Assembly: GCF_018100905.1 (NCBI RefSeq)
Contig: NZ_JAGJEG010000011.1
Span: 45,615-109,614, forward strand
DNA from: Pseudoalteromonas sp. MMG010
GTDB taxonomy: Bacteria > Pseudomonadota > Gammaproteobacteria > Enterobacterales > Alteromonadaceae
DNA: 64,000 bases
Reading direction: 5' to 3'
Shown here: one piece after another, positions 8,828 to 16,539 of the stretch
Position numbering within the stretch: position 1 is the first letter of the stretch
Layout: each line of letters begins with the position of its first letter
Position numbers and translations under genes: made by a program
The notes under the pieces: generated by a model
The model's input: only the letters and a program-made list of their open reading frames with translations
The model's database searches: none
What the model was told of the DNA's origin: nothing

Positions 8828-9039
8828 CAAGTCATCTAAGAAGTTAGGTTCCCCCCACGTTATAGCCCCTTATTTTTATACAACACAATATGAAATTATT
8901 TCAAAGTTCTCACTAAATTTTTCATAGCATTCAAATAAAAACAAAATTAAAGCATAAATATCAACAACTTAACACAAGGCATACGGTTTGCACTTAACTA
9001 ATTGAATCTAATAAATACGAGTCATTCTAGGAGCAAATT

Positions 9040-9363
9040 ATGTCACAGCAAAAAAGTACAGTCACCGAAGCGCAATCAACTACAAAAGCATCATCTACTA
9101 CCGAGCACCCAATGACAGATAAAGTACAAGAAACCCTGCACAACTCTGTAGATGCTCTTGCTGAAAAGGCCGCTGCAACAGAAACATCTTTAAAACAAAG
9201 TGCAAAAGATGGCAGTGAAAATTTAAGCCTGAAACAACAAGAGTTGTTGTCTAAATGGGATAAATCATCAGTGAAAAGTTATGCCGTAAAGAACCCTGTA
9301 GCAACCGCTGGACTGGCTTTCGCCGCAGGTATGTTAGTGACTGCATTATTTAACAAAAAATAA
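9040..9363 (+). CDS. YqjD/ElaB-like C-tail-anchored protein (DUF883 type)
   Basis: A 107-residue protein: a Ser/Thr/Gln-rich head, a long helical middle (about residues 25-85), and one transmembrane segment at the very end (AGLAFAAGMLVTALF) followed by NKK. The arrangement, and the KNPVATAG stretch before the membrane segment, resemble E. coli YqjD and ElaB, stationary-phase inner-membrane proteins reported to bind ribosomes. The ATG at 9040 has the ribosome site AGGAG at 9030-9034. The next two genes are a YqjE-like membrane protein and a small basic protein, which mirrors the E. coli yqjD-yqjE-yqjK order and supports the call. Confidence 0.78.
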   Translation: MSQQKSTVTEAQSTTKASSTTEHPMTDKVQETLHNSVDALAEKAAATETSLKQSAKDGSENLSLKQQELLSKWDKSSVKSYAVKNPVATAGLAFAAGMLVTALFNKK

Positions 9364-9377
9364 TGTATATAAGCACA

Positions 9378-9411
9378 ACTTCAATTAACAACATACGTTG
9401 TTAATTGAAGT
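9378..9411 (+). terminator. Perfect 15-bp hairpin between the YqjD- and YqjE-like genes
   Basis: ACTTCAATTAACAAC (9378-9392), loop ATAC, and the exact reverse complement (9397-9411). No T run follows, and the next ribosome site (AGGAG) begins about 10 bp later. It is more likely an mRNA-processing, stability or attenuating stem than a full terminator. Confidence 0.6.
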
Positions 9412-9430
9412 AACATAATCAGGAGAAAAT

Positions 9431-9832
9431 ATGCAAACCAATACGGAACAGCAAAACAATGGCGACACAATAAAGCAAAAAGATGCCTCATTTAGGTATA
9501 GCTATAAGGTGGTTGCTCGTTTAGCTAAAATAAAATTACTACGTTATAAAACAGTGTATTCACTAGCAAGCGCAGAAACTAAATTGAGCGCAACTGCGAT
9601 TATGTATGCGGTGTTAGCATTCATGTGTGCAGCCTTTATTGCATTTAGCGTGTATATTATTTTAAACATACTTATTGGTGTGCTGCTTAATACATTCTTT
9701 GCTTCTGTCATAATCACCTTAGTGATATTAGCAGTGGGAAATATCGCTTTATTTGCTGGTTGTTTATCTGTGGTAAAAAGATTACTGATGCAAGTCGGTT
9801 TACCTCGCACTATTGCGTCATTTAAGGAGTAG
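9431..9832 (+). CDS. YqjE-like phage-holin-family membrane protein
   Basis: A 133-residue inner-membrane protein with a polar N-terminal part of about 45 residues and two long hydrophobic segments (about 57-82 and 88-115) separated by a short turn. This matches the YqjE / holin-superfamily III layout. The name is historical; there is no phage context here. It lies between the YqjD-like gene and a small basic protein gene, 2 bp before the latter, so the three form one operon. The ribosome site AGGAG at 9421-9425 supports the ATG at 9431. Function unknown, likely linked to stationary-phase envelope physiology as in E. coli. Confidence 0.78.
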   Translation: MQTNTEQQNNGDTIKQKDASFRYSYKVVARLAKIKLLRYKTVYSLASAETKLSATAIMYAVLAFMCAAFIAFSVYIILNILIGVLLNTFFASVIITLVILAVGNIALFAGCLSVVKRLLMQVGLPRTIASFKE

Positions 9833-9834
9833 CT

Positions 9835-10089
9835 ATGTTATTTTTATTACAAAAGCAACGCGATCATGTAAAGCAGCAACATAACAAGTTGAACCGTGCT
9901 AAAGCGCTTGAAAAAACCTACACTAAGAAAGCAAAATCTGCATGTACATCACTTATTACATCGCCAAAAGGGATTATGGGTGCTTTTGCTTTAGGAGCAA
10001 TACGAGAAGAGGCAAATGAGAAAAATATTAGCTTGAAAAAAATTGCTATTAAACGTTTTATTATTTCTGAATTGGCGAATATTTTTTGA
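9835..10089 (+). CDS. Small basic protein, YqjK-like position
   Basis: An 84-residue, lysine-rich protein starting 2 bp after the YqjE-like gene, with the ribosome site AAGGAG at 9824-9829 inside the end of that gene. The first 40 residues look like a basic helix (KQRDHVKQQHNKLNRAKA), followed by a short, moderately hydrophobic segment (GIMGAFALGAI) and a second basic helix. The place in the operon matches that of yqjK in E. coli, though I see only weak similarity in sequence. The spacing makes translation coupling with the upstream gene likely. Function unknown. Confidence 0.65.
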   Translation: MLFLLQKQRDHVKQQHNKLNRAKALEKTYTKKAKSACTSLITSPKGIMGAFALGAIREEANEKNISLKKIAIKRFIISELANIF

Positions 10090-10121
10090 TAAAGCTATCA
10101 CTTATCAAATGATAGCTTTAT
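10089..10121 (+). terminator. Hairpin at the end of the YqjD/YqjE-like operon
   Basis: ATAAAGCTATCA (10089-10100) pairs with TGATAGCTTTAT (10110-10121) over a 9-base loop. It begins at the stop codon of the last gene. The tail lacks a strong T run, so termination strength is uncertain. Confidence 0.55.
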
Positions 10122-10170
10122 ATGGGGGCACTGATACATGCGTACTTATATCAAGTGGTTGATACTTCTA

Positions 10171-10653
10171 TTAATCTCTAAAGTTTTTAAACTGAAAAGG
10201 CTGACCTAGCTCAGCGGTACGCACAACTTGCATTGCCGCTTGTAAGTCATCGCGTTTTTTTCCAGTAACGCGTACTTCTTCGCCCTGAATCGCAGCTTGC
10301 ACTTTTACTTTTGAGTCTTTAATGGCTTTCACTACTTTTTTAGCCATATCTTTCTCGATACCTTGCTTTAGGGCAACATTACGAAACACATTTTTTCCTG
10401 CGCGAGTAATATCTTGTAACTCTAAGCTTGCTACATCCATCCCTCGTTTAGAGATTTTATTAGCCAAAATATCAAACAGTTGCATGACTTGTTGATCAGC
10501 CTCTGCCTTTAATTTAATTGTTTTATCGTTTAATTCAATGGATGCATCAACACCTCTAAAATCAAACCTAGTTTCTAATTCGCGATTGGCATTATCTACT
10601 GCATTTTTCGCTTCGTTCATTTCTACTTCTGATACAATGTCAAATGACGGCAT
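10171..10653 (-). CDS. yajQ: YajQ-family nucleotide-binding protein
   Basis: A 160-residue protein that begins [20 protein letters not shown], the hallmark YajQ start, and has the family's length and paired ferredoxin-like halves (repeats around residues 1-80 and 90-160). Motifs seen are RFDFRG near residue 33 and [20 protein letters not shown] toward the end. Relatives bind nucleotides, and some (for example in Xanthomonas) bind cyclic di-GMP and affect transcription; whether this one does cannot be seen. The gene is alone on the minus strand, flanked by convergent and divergent genes, with ribosome site AGGAG upstream of the ATG at 10653. Confidence 0.93.
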   Translation of the reverse strand: MPSFDIVSEVEMNEAKNAVDNANRELETRFDFRGVDASIELNDKTIKLKAEADQQVMQLFDILANKISKRGMDVASLELQDITRAGKNVFRNVALKQGIEKDMAKKVVKAIKDSKVKVQAAIQGEEVRVTGKKRDDLQAAMQVVRTAELGQPFQFKNFRD

Positions 10654-10802
10654 TGCTAACTCCTGCTCTTTTAAAAAACATAATGAAGTAATTATACCGT
10701 TTAATTTATAAAACTTTACATTTTTCTACCATTTGTTCAGGTGCGATACTTTTTTTGTTTGGTATACTGTTGCTTCATTTATAAGCGATTATAGGAATAT
10801 TC

Positions 10803-11153
10803 GTGACTAGGCGTGTGTATCAAGCTATTTTTTTAATTAGCATTGCTATTTTTACCTTTTTATTTGCTAAAGAAGTAAAAGGAGCGGCTAACTTATTTCC
10901 TCATATTGATAAAGTGGCCCATTTTGGTATTTTTTTTGTGCTTGCAATTATTATGGATAAAGCATTTAAACTTCCTCTTTATAGCCAAATCTTATTATTA
11001 GCACTGTATGGCGCTGGCATAGAAATCATGCAAGATAGCCTACCTTATAGACAAGCCTCTTTTGCCGACTTTGTGGCAGACTTTGCAGGGGCCGCTAGCT
11101 ATTTTTTAGTTAAAGTTATCGTATTTAAATATAAAAGAAAATCAAATGGCTAA
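10803..11153 (+). CDS. VanZ-family membrane protein
   Basis: A 116-residue inner-membrane protein with about four hydrophobic segments and the VanZ-family pattern: a His in a membrane-edge stretch (HIDKVAHFGIFFVLA) and a later E-x-x-Q segment (GIEIMQDSLPYRQASFADFVAD), followed by the conserved Asp residues. The start is GTG at 10803, after TATAGGAAT. It overlaps the ketopantoate reductase gene by 8 bp, so the pair is co-transcribed. VanZ relatives outside vancomycin clusters have no firm function; nothing here points to antibiotic resistance. Confidence 0.82.
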   Translation: MTRRVYQAIFLISIAIFTFLFAKEVKGAANLFPHIDKVAHFGIFFVLAIIMDKAFKLPLYSQILLLALYGAGIEIMQDSLPYRQASFADFVADFAGAASYFLVKVIVFKYKRKSNG

Positions 11154-12048
11154 CATACTGATTGTGGGTGATGGTGCCATTGGGCAACTATTTAGTTACT
11201 TTTTAGGTAATGAGAATAAAGTACAATTACTCAGTCGAAAAAATACAACTAATACACGTTTTTACAGCCCATTAAACTCCCCTACTCAAGCAATTAATGC
11301 GCAGTGTATTTCGTTGTCCGAACTCAAGCACGCAGCTAAACCCGATATCATTATATTTACTGTCAAAGCTTTTCAGGTTGCATCGGCCTTCTCTGCACTT
11401 AAACCTTATATACCTGAGCAGTGTAATATTGTGTTAAGTCATAACGGAATGGGGAATGTTGAAGAGTTATCAACTGAACTTAACACTGAGCAAGCCTTAT
11501 TTTTTTTAAGTACCAATATGGCTGGCTATAAAAGTAATGATTTCATCGTGCAGCACAGCGGAAAAGGAAGTAGTGTGATTGGTGCTTGCAATACAACAGC
11601 ACAAAACAGACTCAATGATGTATTTAAACAACTATCGAGTATTCCTTTACTTAGTTGTACGCAGAACATAGATGCTTTAAGATTTGAAAAGTTATTAGTA
11701 AATATTGCTATTAACCCTTTAACAGCTTTACATAATGTTAAAAATGGCCAATTACGTGCCCCAAAATTTAACTCAATAATTACTCATTTATTAGCCGAAG
11801 CATGCCATGTAGCTAACGCTAAAGGCATCCATGTTAACTTAGTTGAAGCATTAAACCACGCATACCATATTATGTACCTTACAGCACAAAACTACTCTTC
11901 AATGCATCAAGATGTAAAACATAAAAGAGCCACTGAAATAGATGCTATTTGTGGCTATATTAGTAATCAAGGCAAATTATACAATATTAATACGCCGTAC
12001 AATGATCAGCTACTTCATAAAATTAAGGCAAAAAAAAGCGTGGTTTAA
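11146..12048 (+). CDS. panE: 2-dehydropantoate 2-reductase (ketopantoate reductase)
   Basis: Reduces ketopantoate to pantoate with NADPH in pantothenate synthesis. The 300-residue protein has an N-terminal Rossmann fold with the dinucleotide-binding motif GDGAIG at about 7-12, a central FTVKAFQ segment (conserved Lys) and LSHNGMGNVE, and a C-terminal helical domain with the family pattern EKLLVNIAINPLTAL (catalytic Lys and Asn). Length equals the E. coli enzyme. It overlaps the VanZ-like gene by 8 bp. Later in the window panP (beta-alanine) and coaD belong to the same route, but they are not linked in an operon. Confidence 0.88.
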   Translation: MANILIVGDGAIGQLFSYFLGNENKVQLLSRKNTTNTRFYSPLNSPTQAINAQCISLSELKHAAKPDIIIFTVKAFQVASAFSALKPYIPEQCNIVLSHNGMGNVEELSTELNTEQALFFLSTNMAGYKSNDFIVQHSGKGSSVIGACNTTAQNRLNDVFKQLSSIPLLSCTQNIDALRFEKLLVNIAINPLTALHNVKNGQLRAPKFNSIITHLLAEACHVANAKGIHVNLVEALNHAYHIMYLTAQNYSSMHQDVKHKRATEIDAICGYISNQGKLYNINTPYNDQLLHKIKAKKSVV

Positions 12049-12058
12049 CCACGCTTTT
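12034..12058. terminator. Bidirectional terminator between panE and thiI
   Basis: AAAAGCGTGGTT and its reverse complement (12047-12058) form a near-perfect stem overlapping the panE stop codon, flanked by A and T runs, so it can serve both convergent genes. Confidence 0.85.
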
Positions 12059-12076
12059 AATACCTAATATAACCGT

Positions 12077-13534
12077 TTATGGACGGTACACTTTTACCGT
12101 CGTAAAACCTTCTTCATGTAGTATTAGTGCCTGTAATTGGCTCATAACCCCTTTTTGACAATAAAGGTAATAATCTTTATCTTTCGCTAAATCACCAAAT
12201 TTTGTAGCTAAGCGAAAGAAAGGTAAATGAATTACCTCAACGCCATCAATTTCAAGTGGTGCTGCATCTTCTTCTTCAGGTGAACGAATATCAACAACGA
12301 CAGCCCCTTCAGGTAGTTCGGCTACCGACTCAGCCTCTTTTAGTTCTTGCTTAGCTTCCACATCAATATCACGCACATCCATTACGCGAGCATTTTCTAT
12401 CACGGTATTTAATACATCAAAATCAAATTTTTCTTCTTCAGCTTTAATAACGTCAATTTTAGCTTTAACCGTCGGCTTTTTAGAAATCACACCACAATAT
12501 TCCGGCATGGTTTCAGCCATTTCAGCAGTACCAATTTGACGTGCAATGTTTATAATTTCTTGCTTATCATGTTGAATAAGTGGACGTAAAATTAGTGTTT
12601 CGGTTACGCGGTCAATCACGCTTAAATTGGCTAACGTTTGGCTTGATACCTGACCAATACTTTCGCCAGTGACTAATGCTTGAATATTCAATTTTTCAGC
12701 AACCTGACTACCAGCTCGCATCATCATACGTTTTAATACAACACCCATCTGACTGTTTTCAACGTTTTCAAGGATCTCTGCAACCACCGGTTCAAAGTCA
12801 ACCGTAATAAACTTAACTTTGTGGGTTGAGCTATATTTTTTCCATAAGTAATAGCTGGCTTGTTTCACGCCAATTTCGTGAGCAGCTCCCCCTAAATTAA
12901 AGAATAAAAAGTGAGTACGTGCCCCTTTTCTGATCATCTGATAACTAGCCACACCAGAGTCAAAACCACCTGACATTAATGACAACACATCTTCTTGCGT
13001 TGGTAATGGAAACCCAGCCATTCCCAAGTGAGTTTGTGTTACAACATACGCTTTATCATCTTTTATTTCTAAGCGAATAGTAACTTGCGGGCGACTAAGT
13101 TTTACTTTTGCACCACTTACATGCTGATTTAAACCACCACCAACATAACGCTCTACATCAGTAGAGGTAAAGTCATGTTGACCGATACGTTTACAGCGCA
13201 CACAAAAAGTTTTTCCCTCAATTGTATGGCCAATTAGCTCTAATGCTTTTTCGTAGATATCATGCAAGCTAGCAAATGGCGTTTCGGTTACTTCAATAAA
13301 CTGAACGATGCCCGGAATACGTTGTAAACTATCGATAAAGTCTAGGCGAGTCTGCTCATCAGCTAATAAAGTAACAACCGAGATATTGTCCCAGTTATTA
13401 CGCACTTGCACTTTTTCGTCAACACGACGCAACACAATTTTAATGTTGTTTTCTAACACTTTTGTAAAGCGTTTACGTACCGAACGGCTTTTAATGGCAA
13501 TTTCAGGATGTAGTTTAACGATAAATTTAAGCAT
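12077..13534 (-). CDS. thiI: tRNA 4-thiouridine synthase ThiI with rhodanese domain
   Basis: Makes 4-thiouridine at position 8 of tRNA and passes sulfur for thiazole synthesis. The 485-residue protein has an N-terminal ferredoxin-like/THUMP region (about 1-170), the PP-loop ATP-binding motif in LMSGGFDSGVAS near residue 190, a middle segment with GESIGQVSSQT and MPEYCGVISKKP (the conserved catalytic-loop Cys), and a C-terminal rhodanese domain (about 400-485) with the active Cys in LYCQKGVMS. Both the length and the rhodanese extension match the E. coli enzyme. It is convergent with panE and shares its terminator. Confidence 0.95.
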   Translation of the reverse strand: MLKFIVKLHPEIAIKSRSVRKRFTKVLENNIKIVLRRVDEKVQVRNNWDNISVVTLLADEQTRLDFIDSLQRIPGIVQFIEVTETPFASLHDIYEKALELIGHTIEGKTFCVRCKRIGQHDFTSTDVERYVGGGLNQHVSGAKVKLSRPQVTIRLEIKDDKAYVVTQTHLGMAGFPLPTQEDVLSLMSGGFDSGVASYQMIRKGARTHFLFFNLGGAAHEIGVKQASYYLWKKYSSTHKVKFITVDFEPVVAEILENVENSQMGVVLKRMMMRAGSQVAEKLNIQALVTGESIGQVSSQTLANLSVIDRVTETLILRPLIQHDKQEIINIARQIGTAEMAETMPEYCGVISKKPTVKAKIDVIKAEEEKFDFDVLNTVIENARVMDVRDIDVEAKQELKEAESVAELPEGAVVVDIRSPEEEDAAPLEIDGVEVIHLPFFRLATKFGDLAKDKDYYLYCQKGVMSQLQALILHEEGFTTVKVYRP

Positions 13535-13641
13535 AGTTCACTCTTAGACTGCGGGAATTCGCGCTCCCAGGCATTGGGCGCGCGATTATAACAAAAAATT
13601 TAGCGTCTAGGAATGCTCAATAAAATACCAGAGCCTAAATT

Positions 13642-14298
13642 TTACTCGTCATCATTGGGGGCGTGTTTGGCTAATTGTGAGTATTTATCACGTAGCACAT
13701 TCATTTTAACTAAACTTTTCTCTGTACTGTAAGCTTTAAATAAAGCCAACACTTTAAGGATGCCACGGTAAATATCTTCTTTTGCCAGCTCACCACTGAC
13801 TCTTCGAGCTTTTACATAAGGAGTCCAAAAGCTTACAGTTAATTTTAATGTATGGGCAAGCTCTATTGTATCTTGCTCATCGATGTTTATCATGCCGCTG
13901 TCGCGTAATCCAATCACAATACGTTGTACTTGGCCTAACAATACCGATTGAAAATCTATGTAATCTTGTTTTAGTTGGCTGTCTCGAGCGAGAATGACCC
14001 CCAAATTGTCATAGAAAAAATGAAAGCGCCACATTAGTTCAAATAATGAATCTAGGTAGTCGCTTAAATGCAAAAATGCATCATCATCGGTATTAATTGG
14101 TTTAAAGTGAGTATTTAAGTGATCACGATAAAGTGCAAAGATATGACGAATAATATCTTCTTTATTTTTAAAGTGATAATACAGATTCCCTGGGCTCATC
14201 CCTAAATGCGATGCAATATGATTGGTAGATATTGATCGCTCACCAAACTCGTTAAATAACGAAATACTGGTATGTATAATCTTTTCCTTGGTATTCAT
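13642..14298 (-). CDS. TetR-family transcriptional regulator
   Basis: A 218-residue DNA-binding regulator. The N-terminal helix-turn-helix (about residues 5-50) reads as a typical TetR head: ERSISTNHIASHLGMSPGN followed by LYYHFKNKEDIIRHIF. The remaining 165 residues form the helical ligand/dimer domain, with no recognisable ligand class; the sequence VLGQVQRIVIGLRDSG and the HFFYDNLG stretch resemble TetR proteins found beside coaD in other gammaproteobacteria. It is transcribed away from coaD with a roughly 190-bp shared upstream region, so autoregulation or control of coaD is possible but unproven. Confidence 0.88.
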   Translation of the reverse strand: MNTKEKIIHTSISLFNEFGERSISTNHIASHLGMSPGNLYYHFKNKEDIIRHIFALYRDHLNTHFKPINTDDDAFLHLSDYLDSLFELMWRFHFFYDNLGVILARDSQLKQDYIDFQSVLLGQVQRIVIGLRDSGMINIDEQDTIELAHTLKLTVSFWTPYVKARRVSGELAKEDIYRGILKVLALFKAYSTEKSLVKMNVLRDKYSQLAKHAPNDDE

Positions 14299-14467
14299 TT
14301 CTGTTATCCAGCTTTAATTCAGTATTTTTACAGTAATGATGAAGTATAAACAAATAATAACAATTAAAATACAGGCATGAATATTTCTAATTTTGCTATG
14401 TATTAATATATGTTTCACAGCGCGAAATGATTTGTCTTATAAAGGCTGTTAAACTTAACCTAATTAA

Positions 14468-14971
<504 letters not shown>

Positions 14972-14979
14972 CGACACCA

Positions 14980-15003
14980 GGTCGTTAGTTTTAACTAACG
15001 ACC
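14980..15003. terminator. 24-bp palindrome between coaD and a convergent membrane gene
   Basis: GGTCGTTAGTT (14980-14990), TT, AACTAACGACC (14993-15003) is a perfect stem. It overlaps the stop codon of the minus-strand gene. There is no long T run on either side, so it may be a transcript-end stem rather than a strong terminator. Confidence 0.55.
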
Positions 15004-15500
15004 TTGTTAGAGAAGTTGTGATTAATAAATTTAGCTAATCGTAAAAAGTCTTTATTTAAAATTAAAACTAATGCCATTAAAAAGTCATTTATATATACCC
15101 AAAAAGCATATAAAGCCCAAAACCACCAGTATTCTAGAGTTTTAGCTATATTGATATCGTAGTGCATCATTAAATATAAACTGGCATTAATGCTTAACCC
15201 CACTATGAGATAGTAAAAAGCAGCTGGCTTCTCCCATGGGGAGAAGAAATTAAACACTATAATAATAAAGATAGTAGAAACATCAAATAGCAAGTAATCC
15301 ATATGAGTTGCCACAGACATATCTATCAAATTGGTCATGAAGTATGACACCATCATGATAAATGAAAGGACTAAACTACTTTTATTTTTTTTATTAATAC
15401 TTGTAGACAGATTGAACAGAAATGCTATTAAAAAAAACCAAGAAATGAACACCGCAAGATACGGGCTTGCGTAAACCAAAGCCCAAATAATATCAGACAT
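14991..15500 (-). CDS. Membrane protein of unknown function, paralogue 1
   Basis: A 169-residue hydrophobic protein with about five transmembrane segments (near residues 10-30, 42-60, 72-88, 94-112 and 125-148) and a short basic tail. It is clearly related to the next gene upstream: both share the patterns SFIMMVSY / SFIMMISY, LIVGLSINA / LIGLSINA, the aromatic turn WWFWALY / PWFFWNVY, and NKDFLRL / DKDFLHL at the same positions. I recognise no named family. The two genes are 69 bp apart and probably form an operon with the small gene at 16106-16306 upstream. Confidence 0.7.
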   Translation of the reverse strand: MSDIIWALVYASPYLAVFISWFFLIAFLFNLSTSINKKNKSSLVLSFIMMVSYFMTNLIDMSVATHMDYLLFDVSTIFIIIVFNFFSPWEKPAAFYYLIVGLSINASLYLMMHYDINIAKTLEYWWFWALYAFWVYINDFLMALVLILNKDFLRLAKFINHNFSNKVVS

Positions 15501-15569
15501 ATAATCCCTGTAGCTTCCAAGCTATAAAACGTAGTTGCCTAATATATAGTAAAACTTGTGAAAGTTAAA

Positions 15570-16091
15570 TTAGCTACCGACTATATAAGAAGTTTTCTTG
15601 CCTATAAGCCTAATCTTTTTAAGATGTAAAAAATCTTTATCTATTATTAATGCGGCTATCATTAGTAAATCCACTATCAATACTGAGAAGGTATAAACAT
15701 TCCAAAAAAACCACGGTTGATTATTAAGTAGAATTGACGTATCGATGAACATAAAAACAGCTAAAATAGCGTTTATTGATAAGCCTATAAGTAAATAGTT
15801 AAACGATGGCGTTTTATTTTTAATAAAATATAAACTAAACAGTAAGAAAGCGATGGTCGCTATGTCGTACACAACCCAATCAAGGTAAGTCGTGTTATAG
15901 ATTGAAAGCCAATTAAAGAAATAATCTGATATTGAATATGAAATCATCATGATAAAAGAACTGAGTAACAAGGTTGTATTTCGATTTACACCTATTACGA
16001 AGACAAAAGCATTAAAAAAGAAGGCCATTAAAAACCCCCACATGCTCAGCGCCGAAAGAGAGAAAAAACCAAATAACTCAGTTAATAACAT
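15570..16091 (-). CDS. Membrane protein of unknown function, paralogue 2
   Basis: A 173-residue protein, mostly membrane-embedded, with about five hydrophobic segments and a basic end. It is a diverged tandem copy of the protein encoded at 14991-15500 (shared SFIMMISY, LIGLSINA, aromatic WFFWNVY and IDKDFLHLKK patterns). The N-terminal ends differ most. No catalytic or binding motif stands out. Codon use looks like that of its neighbours. I cannot assign a function; tandem duplication followed by divergence is the likely origin. Confidence 0.7.
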   Translation of the reverse strand: MLLTELFGFFSLSALSMWGFLMAFFFNAFVFVIGVNRNTTLLLSSFIMMISYSISDYFFNWLSIYNTTYLDWVVYDIATIAFLLFSLYFIKNKTPSFNYLLIGLSINAILAVFMFIDTSILLNNQPWFFWNVYTFSVLIVDLLMIAALIIDKDFLHLKKIRLIGKKTSYIVGS

Positions 16092-16105
16092 TTACAACCT
16101 TAAAA

Positions 16106-16306
16106 CTACTTAGGCTTTATAGTGCCCGGTAAAATGACTGGATTACGTTCGACATCATTGCTAGCAGCCGATAGTGCATCTTGCGATATACTAACTGTAT
16201 CAGATTCGAGGGTTTTATTACTAGCATTTTGTTCTGTTAACGCACTTGATTGTTGCATATTGCTGTATGATTGCATTTGCAGTTGAGAATTTGATGTAAT
16301 TTGCAT
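16106..16306 (-). CDS. Small Ser/Gln/Asn-rich protein of unknown function
   Basis: A 66-residue polar protein beginning MQITSNSQLQMQSYSNMQQS. The centre contains ESDTVSISQDALSAAS, like the DTVSIS-type stretches found in various small secreted or flagellum-associated proteins of gammaproteobacteria, but that resemblance is weak evidence. There is no signal peptide or membrane segment. An AAGG ribosome site lies nine bases before the ATG. It sits 14 bp upstream of the paralogous membrane genes on the same strand, so co-transcription is likely. The sequence from 16307 to 16490 is AT-rich with no further gene. Confidence 0.5.
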   Translation of the reverse strand: MQITSNSQLQMQSYSNMQQSSALTEQNASNKTLESDTVSISQDALSAASNDVERNPVILPGTIKPK

Positions 16307-16494
16307 TATGTAAACCTTTTTAAATAGTTGTTTTTAATTAATTTAATAAAAAATTTATTATTTTCATTAATGCTAAAGAAATTATTAAAAAATAATAATC
16401 CCGCACAACTAAATAAAAGCAATTTACGGGCCAATAATTTTTGACACAAAACAATTCGCTTGAAAAACTGGTCATACCAGATAGCGGTAGAAAT

Positions 16495-16526
16495 AAAAAA
16501 ACGCACAGGGGTAACCGTGCGTTTTT
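16495..16526 (-). terminator. Terminator of the arginine operon
   Basis: ACGCAC (16501-16506) pairs with GTGCGT (16517-16522), extended by A and T runs on each side. On the minus strand the T run follows the stem, just after the argH(A) stop at 16540. Confidence 0.88.
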
Positions 16527-16539
16527 TAATCCAGGGAGT

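Noticed and set aside
9431..9832. Prophage holin
   Set aside because: The holin-family label comes from the fold; the gene order is the YqjD/YqjE-like set and no phage gene is near.
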